Below, in pieces: positions 60,618 through 64,000 of a stretch of 64,000 nt of DNA. The stretch's first letter is position 1; each line of letters starts with the position of its first letter. The notes below the pieces were generated by a model. It was not told the DNA's origin, searched no databases, and saw only the letters and a program-made list of their open reading frames with translations. The translations under genes and the position numbers were made by a program. The DNA is from Pantoea dispersa. Its GTDB lineage: Bacteria; Pseudomonadota; Gammaproteobacteria; Enterobacterales; Enterobacteriaceae. The stretch lies in the NCBI RefSeq assembly GCF_014155765.1, contig NZ_SCKT01000011.1, positions 1 through 64,000 of the forward strand, read 5' to 3'.

Positions 60618-60977
60618 TCAGCCGCGATAGACGCAGCCTGCGGTGCAGGTCTCTTTGATCATCACTGCACTCAGCTCAGGCAGAATCGGCTTCATCTCAT
60701 CCCAGATCCATTTCGCCAGCACTTCGCTGGTCGGGTTCTCCAGACCGGGAATATCGTTGAGATAATGGTGATCGAGGCGATCGTAGATCGGCCTGAACGC
60801 CGCCTTTAGTTCGGCAAAATCCATTACCCAACCGGTATGCGCATCCACTTCACCGGTAATTTCCAGTCGCACCAGAAATGAATGGCCGTGCAGACGACCG
60901 CATTTATGCCCTTCCGGCACGTGAGGTAAGCGGTGGGCCGCTTCAAACTGGAACTCTTTAAACAGCGTGGTAGACAT
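60618..60977 (-). CDS. queD: 6-carboxytetrahydropterin synthase QueD
   Basis: QueD converts 7,8-dihydroneopterin triphosphate to CPH4, the QueE substrate. The 119-residue protein has the zinc ligands His15, His30 and His32 ([16 protein letters not shown]), the catalytic Cys26 in HKCGRLHGH, and WVMDFAELK. The ATG at 60977 gives [11 protein letters not shown] as in E. coli; the upstream in-frame extension is not supported. It is divergent from cysJ across an AT-rich region of 296 bases. Confidence 0.95.
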   Translation of the reverse strand: MSTTLFKEFQFEAAHRLPHVPEGHKCGRLHGHSFLVRLEITGEVDAHTGWVMDFAELKAAFRPIYDRLDHHYLNDIPGLENPTSEVLAKWIWDEMKPILPELSAVMIKETCTAGCVYRG

Positions 60978-61273
60978 AATGGCTCTCAGACGTAAAAACC
61001 GCTGAAGTCTACCTGAAAAGCAGATTTTTCGCACCCGCCAGCGCTGAAAAGGGCATTTCTGCTGATTTGCCGTTTATGCCGTAAATTAACTGATTGAATT
61101 ATTGAGACTTTATTTACCACTTTTACTGGTTAGGCTGACCCAAAAAACCACTTAGTCATTTTGGTTATTTATTATGTCGAAGCCTTATTTAATCGTTAAT
61201 ATACAGGCCGGTAACCTACCCACTCTTCCGCCGCTTCCCGGTACGGATTTCTGACACTGGAATTTTTAACGCG
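60978..61273. promoter_or_regulatory. AT-rich queD-cysJ intergenic region
   Basis: No gene is seen. The stretch 61080-61205 is clearly richer in A+T than its surroundings (for example TTGGTTATTTATTATG at 61161-61176). In E. coli CysB binds upstream of cysJIH and activates it under sulfur limitation, so the CysB site and the cysJ promoter should be here. CysB sites are too degenerate for me to place one. Confidence 0.5.
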
Positions 61274-63076
61274 ATGACGACTCAGGCACCCCCAGCGATG
61301 CTTCCGCTATCCCCGGAGCAAATTGCGCGCTTACAGGCCGCGACCACCGATTTCAATCCAACGCAGCTGGCATGGCTTTCTGGCTACTTCTGGGGCATGG
61401 TTAATCAGGCACCGGGCACCGTTGCCGCGCCTGCGCCAGTCGCCGCTGAGGTGCCGGGCATTACGCTGATCTCCGCCTCCCAAACCGGCAATGCGCGCCG
61501 GCTGGCCGAGCAGCTGCGTGACGATTTACTGGCGGCGAAACTGAGCGTCAATCTGGTGAATGCCGGCGACTACAAATTCAAACAGATCGGTCAGGAAAAA
61601 CTGCTGGTCATCGTGACCTCAACGCAGGGCGAGGGCGAACCGCCGGAAGAGGCGGTGGCGCTGCATAAATTCCTGCTGTCGAAGAAAGCGCCGAAGCTGA
61701 GTGATACCGCCTTTGCCGTGTTTGGTCTTGGCGATACCTCCTATGAATTTTTCAGTCAGGCCGGTAAAGACTTCGACCAGCGTCTGGCCGAACTGGGCGG
61801 CGAACGCCTGCTGGATCGCGTGGATGCCGATGTTGAATACAGCGAGCTGGCCAGCGCCTGGCGTCTGCAGCTCACCGATATTCTCAAAGCGCGCGTGCCG
61901 GCGGAACCGGCAGCGCAGCTGGCAGCCAGCGCGGCTGGCAGCGTCAATCTGGTGGACAGCAGTCCTTACACCAAAGAAGCGCCGCTCACCGCCAGCTTTG
62001 CTCTGAACCAGAAAATTACCGGTCGCAACTCAGATAAAGACGTGCGCCATATCGAAATCGATCTGGGTGATTCCGGTCTGCGTTACCAGCCAGGCGATGC
62101 GCTCGGCGTATGGTATGAAAACGATGCGGAACTGGTGCAGGAGCTGCTGCAGCTGGTATGGCTGAAAGGCGATGAGCAGGTCGAGGTGCGCGGAGAAACC
62201 CTGCCGCTGGCCGAGGCGCTGCAGAAACATTTCGAACTGACGGTCAACACGCCGCAGATCGTCGAGCAGTATGCGGCCCTGTCGCGCAACGAGGCGCTGC
62301 TGGCGCTGGCGGGCGACAAGCCGAAGCTGCAAAGCTTCGCGCAGAGTTTCCCGATTGTCGACATGGTGCGCCAGGCGCCCACCGAACTGAACGCCGGCCA
62401 GCTGACTGGCCTGCTGCGTCCGCTGACGCCGCGGCTTTACTCCATCGCCTCGTCGCAGGCGGAGAGCGAAACCGAAGTGCATATCACCGTCGGCGCGGTG
62501 CGTTATGAAATTGACGGCCGTCAGCGCGGCGGCGGCGCTTCTACCTGGCTGGCCGATCGCCTGGAAGAAGATGGCGAAATCCGCGTGTTCATCGAGCATA
62601 ACGATAATTTCCGCCTGCCGGCCAATCCGGATGCGCCAGTGATCATGATCGGCCCGGGCACCGGCATTGCCCCGTTCCGCGCCTTCATGCAGCAGCGTGA
62701 AAACGACGGTGCCAGTGGTAAAAACTGGCTGTTCTTTGGTAATCCGCACTTCACCGAAGATTTCCTCTATCAGGTAGAGTGGCAGAAATACGTTAAAGAC
62801 GGTCTGCTGACCCATATCGATCTGGCGTGGTCACGCGATCAGGCCGAAAAGATTTACGTACAGGATAAAATCCGCGCCAGAGGGGCGGAAGTGTGGCGCT
62901 GGATTGAAGAGGGCGCGCACCTGTACGTCTGCGGCGACGCCAATCGCATGGCGAAAGACGTTGAACAGGCATTACTGGATGTGGTGGTCGAACACGGCGG
63001 CATGGATCGTGAAACCGCTGACGAATTTTTAAGTGAGCTGCGCATTGAGCGCCGTTATCAGCGAGACGTTTACTAA
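61274..63076 (+). CDS. cysJ: Sulfite reductase flavoprotein subunit CysJ
   Basis: CysJ passes electrons from NADPH through FAD and FMN to CysI for reduction of sulfite to sulfide. The 600-residue protein has an N-terminal flavodoxin domain ([29 protein letters not shown]), an FAD-binding domain ([12 protein letters not shown]) and an NADP-binding domain ([27 protein letters not shown]), ending RRYQRDVY as in E. coli. Its stop overlaps the cysI start by one base (TAATG). Confidence 0.97.
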   Translation: MTTQAPPAMLPLSPEQIARLQAATTDFNPTQLAWLSGYFWGMVNQAPGTVAAPAPVAAEVPGITLISASQTGNARRLAEQLRDDLLAAKLSVNLVNAGDYKFKQIGQEKLLVIVTSTQGEGEPPEEAVALHKFLLSKKAPKLSDTAFAVFGLGDTSYEFFSQAGKDFDQRLAELGGERLLDRVDADVEYSELASAWRLQLTDILKARVPAEPAAQLAASAAGSVNLVDSSPYTKEAPLTASFALNQKITGRNSDKDVRHIEIDLGDSGLRYQPGDALGVWYENDAELVQELLQLVWLKGDEQVEVRGETLPLAEALQKHFELTVNTPQIVEQYAALSRNEALLALAGDKPKLQSFAQSFPIVDMVRQAPTELNAGQLTGLLRPLTPRLYSIASSQAESETEVHITVGAVRYEIDGRQRGGGASTWLADRLEEDGEIRVFIEHNDNFRLPANPDAPVIMIGPGTGIAPFRAFMQQRENDGASGKNWLFFGNPHFTEDFLYQVEWQKYVKDGLLTHIDLAWSRDQAEKIYVQDKIRARGAEVWRWIEEGAHLYVCGDANRMAKDVEQALLDVVVEHGGMDRETADEFLSELRIERRYQRDVY

Positions 63077-64000
63077 TGAGCGAAAAACATCCTGGACCGC
63101 TGGTGGTTGAAGGCAAACTTTCCGACGCCGAGCGTCTGAAAAAGCAGAGCAACTACCTGCGCGGCACCATTTTAGAAGATCTCGACAATGGCCTGACCGG
63201 CGGCTTTACCGGCGATAACTTCCTGCTGATCCGTTTTCACGGCATGTACCAGCAGGATGACCGCGACATCCGCGCCGAGCGCGCCGCGCAGAAGCTGGAA
63301 CCGCGACATGCGATGATGCTGCGCTGCCGTCTGCCGGGCGGCATCATCACGCCAACGCAGTGGCTGGCGATTGATAAATTTGCCACCGACAAAACGCTGT
63401 ACGGCAGCATTCGCCTGACTAACCGTCAGACATTCCAGTTTCACGGCATTCTGAAGAAGAACGTTAAGCCGACTCACCAGATGCTGCATGAAGTCGGACT
63501 GGACGCGCTGGCCACCGCTAACGACGTCAACCGTAACGTGCTGTGTACCTCGAACCCGGTGGAGTCAGAGCTGCATCAGGAAGCGTATGAGTGGGCGAAA
63601 AAGCTTTCCGAGCACCTGCTGCCGCAGACGCGCGCCTACGCCGAGATCTGGTGGGATCAGGAGAAGGTCGCCACCACCGATCAGGAGCCGATCCTCGGTG
63701 AGACCTATCTGCCACGTAAGTTTAAAACCACCGTGGTGGTGCCGCCGCATAACGATGTCGATCTGCATGCGAACGATCTGAACTTCATCGCCATTGCGGA
63801 GAACGGCAAGCTGATTGGCTTTAACCTGCTGGTCGGCGGCGGCTTGTCGATTGAGCACGGCAACAAAGCCACCTACGCGCGCACCGCCAGCGAGTTTGGC
63901 TACCTGCCAGTGGAGAAGATCCTTGATGTGGCTGCGGCGGTGGTCACCACGCAGCGCGACTGGGGTAACCGTACCGATCGTAAAAATGCCAAAACCAAAT
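63076..64000 (+). CDS. cysI: Sulfite reductase hemoprotein subunit CysI, truncated by window end
   Basis: CysI carries the siroheme and [4Fe-4S] cluster that reduce sulfite by six electrons. The ATG at 63076 begins [20 protein letters not shown]. The frame stays open for 308 codons to the window end, covering the N-terminal half. Family segments seen are [50 protein letters not shown] and [19 protein letters not shown]. The cluster-binding Cys motifs lie beyond the window. Confidence 0.97.
   Translation, partial: MSEKHPGPLVVEGKLSDAERLKKQSNYLRGTILEDLDNGLTGGFTGDNFLLIRFHGMYQQDDRDIRAERAAQKLEPRHAMMLRCRLPGGIITPTQWLAIDKFATDKTLYGSIRLTNRQTFQFHGILKKNVKPTHQMLHEVGLDALATANDVNRNVLCTSNPVESELHQEAYEWAKKLSEHLLPQTRAYAEIWWDQEKVATTDQEPILGETYLPRKFKTTVVVPPHNDVDLHANDLNFIAIAENGKLIGFNLLVGGGLSIEHGNKATYARTASEFGYLPVEKILDVAAAVVTTQRDWGNRTDRKNAKTK

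Overview
The window is core chromosome of an enterobacterium. Proteins, lengths and gene order match the Escherichia coli K-12 segment that runs tas-mutH-rppH-ptsP-thyA-recCBD-argA-amiC-metZWV-mltA-csdAE-gcvA/gcvB-rlmM-ppnN-syd-csrB-yqcA-gud-barA-relA-mazG-pyrG-eno-queE-queD-cysJI. The GC-rich, diverged coding sequence, the missing fuc, sdaCB and mazEF genes, and the short palindromic repeats built on GGTCGCCAT/ATGGCGACC point to Erwiniaceae (Pantoea or Erwinia type) rather than Escherichia. The genus is inference.

Layout. 1-769: 3' part of an IS481-type insertion sequence beside tas. 795-3808 (minus): tas, ygdR, ygdQ, mutH. 3809-4492: a long intergenic region with a cluster of DnaA boxes at the place where E. 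coli carries DARS2. 4493-9067: rppH-ptsP and lgt-thyA. 9271-22815: a minor-pilin-like cluster (ppdA, ppdB, ygdB, ppdC) leading into recC-ptrA-recB-recD. 22867-24195 (minus): argA behind paired ARG boxes. 24428: amiC. 25752-26086 (minus): three initiator tRNA genes in 129-bp tandem units. 26294-30392: mltA, tcdA, csdE/csdA, ygdI. 30408-31652: sRNA gene gcvB divergent from gcvA. 31703-37490: ygdD-rlmM, xni, ppnN, queF, syd. 37515-38011: UvrY-type operator and the sRNA gene csrB. 38079-39643: yqcC-truC-yqcA. 39779-48841: a combined D-glucarate/galactarate catabolic cluster (garD divergent from gudP-gudX-gudD-garL-garR-garK). 49021-51750 (minus): barA. 51841-59589: rlmD, relA, mazG, pyrG, eno. 59739-60977: queE and queD in opposite orientation around a repeat cluster. 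61274-64000: cysJ and a truncated cysI.

How the parts work together. recC, recB and recD encode the RecBCD nuclease. csdA and csdE form a sulfur-transfer pair beside tcdA, which they are known to serve. queE, queD and queF are three queuosine-precursor genes. BarA drives the UvrY-CsrB-CsrA pathway, and both barA and csrB lie here, with a UvrY-like palindrome upstream of csrB. The gar/gud block encodes uptake of hexarates and their conversion through 5-keto-4-deoxyglucarate, cleavage, tartronate semialdehyde and glycerate to 2-phosphoglycerate; in E. coli these genes are split over separate loci.

I found no CRISPR array, prophage, toxin-antitoxin pair or clearly new multi-gene system. The observations most worth checking are the fused hexarate cluster with its unexplained operator-like repeat, the ppdC start problem with a possible +1 slip at a TTT-TAG, the simplified GcvB, and the repeat families that sit at junctions where this genome and E. 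coli differ in gene content.
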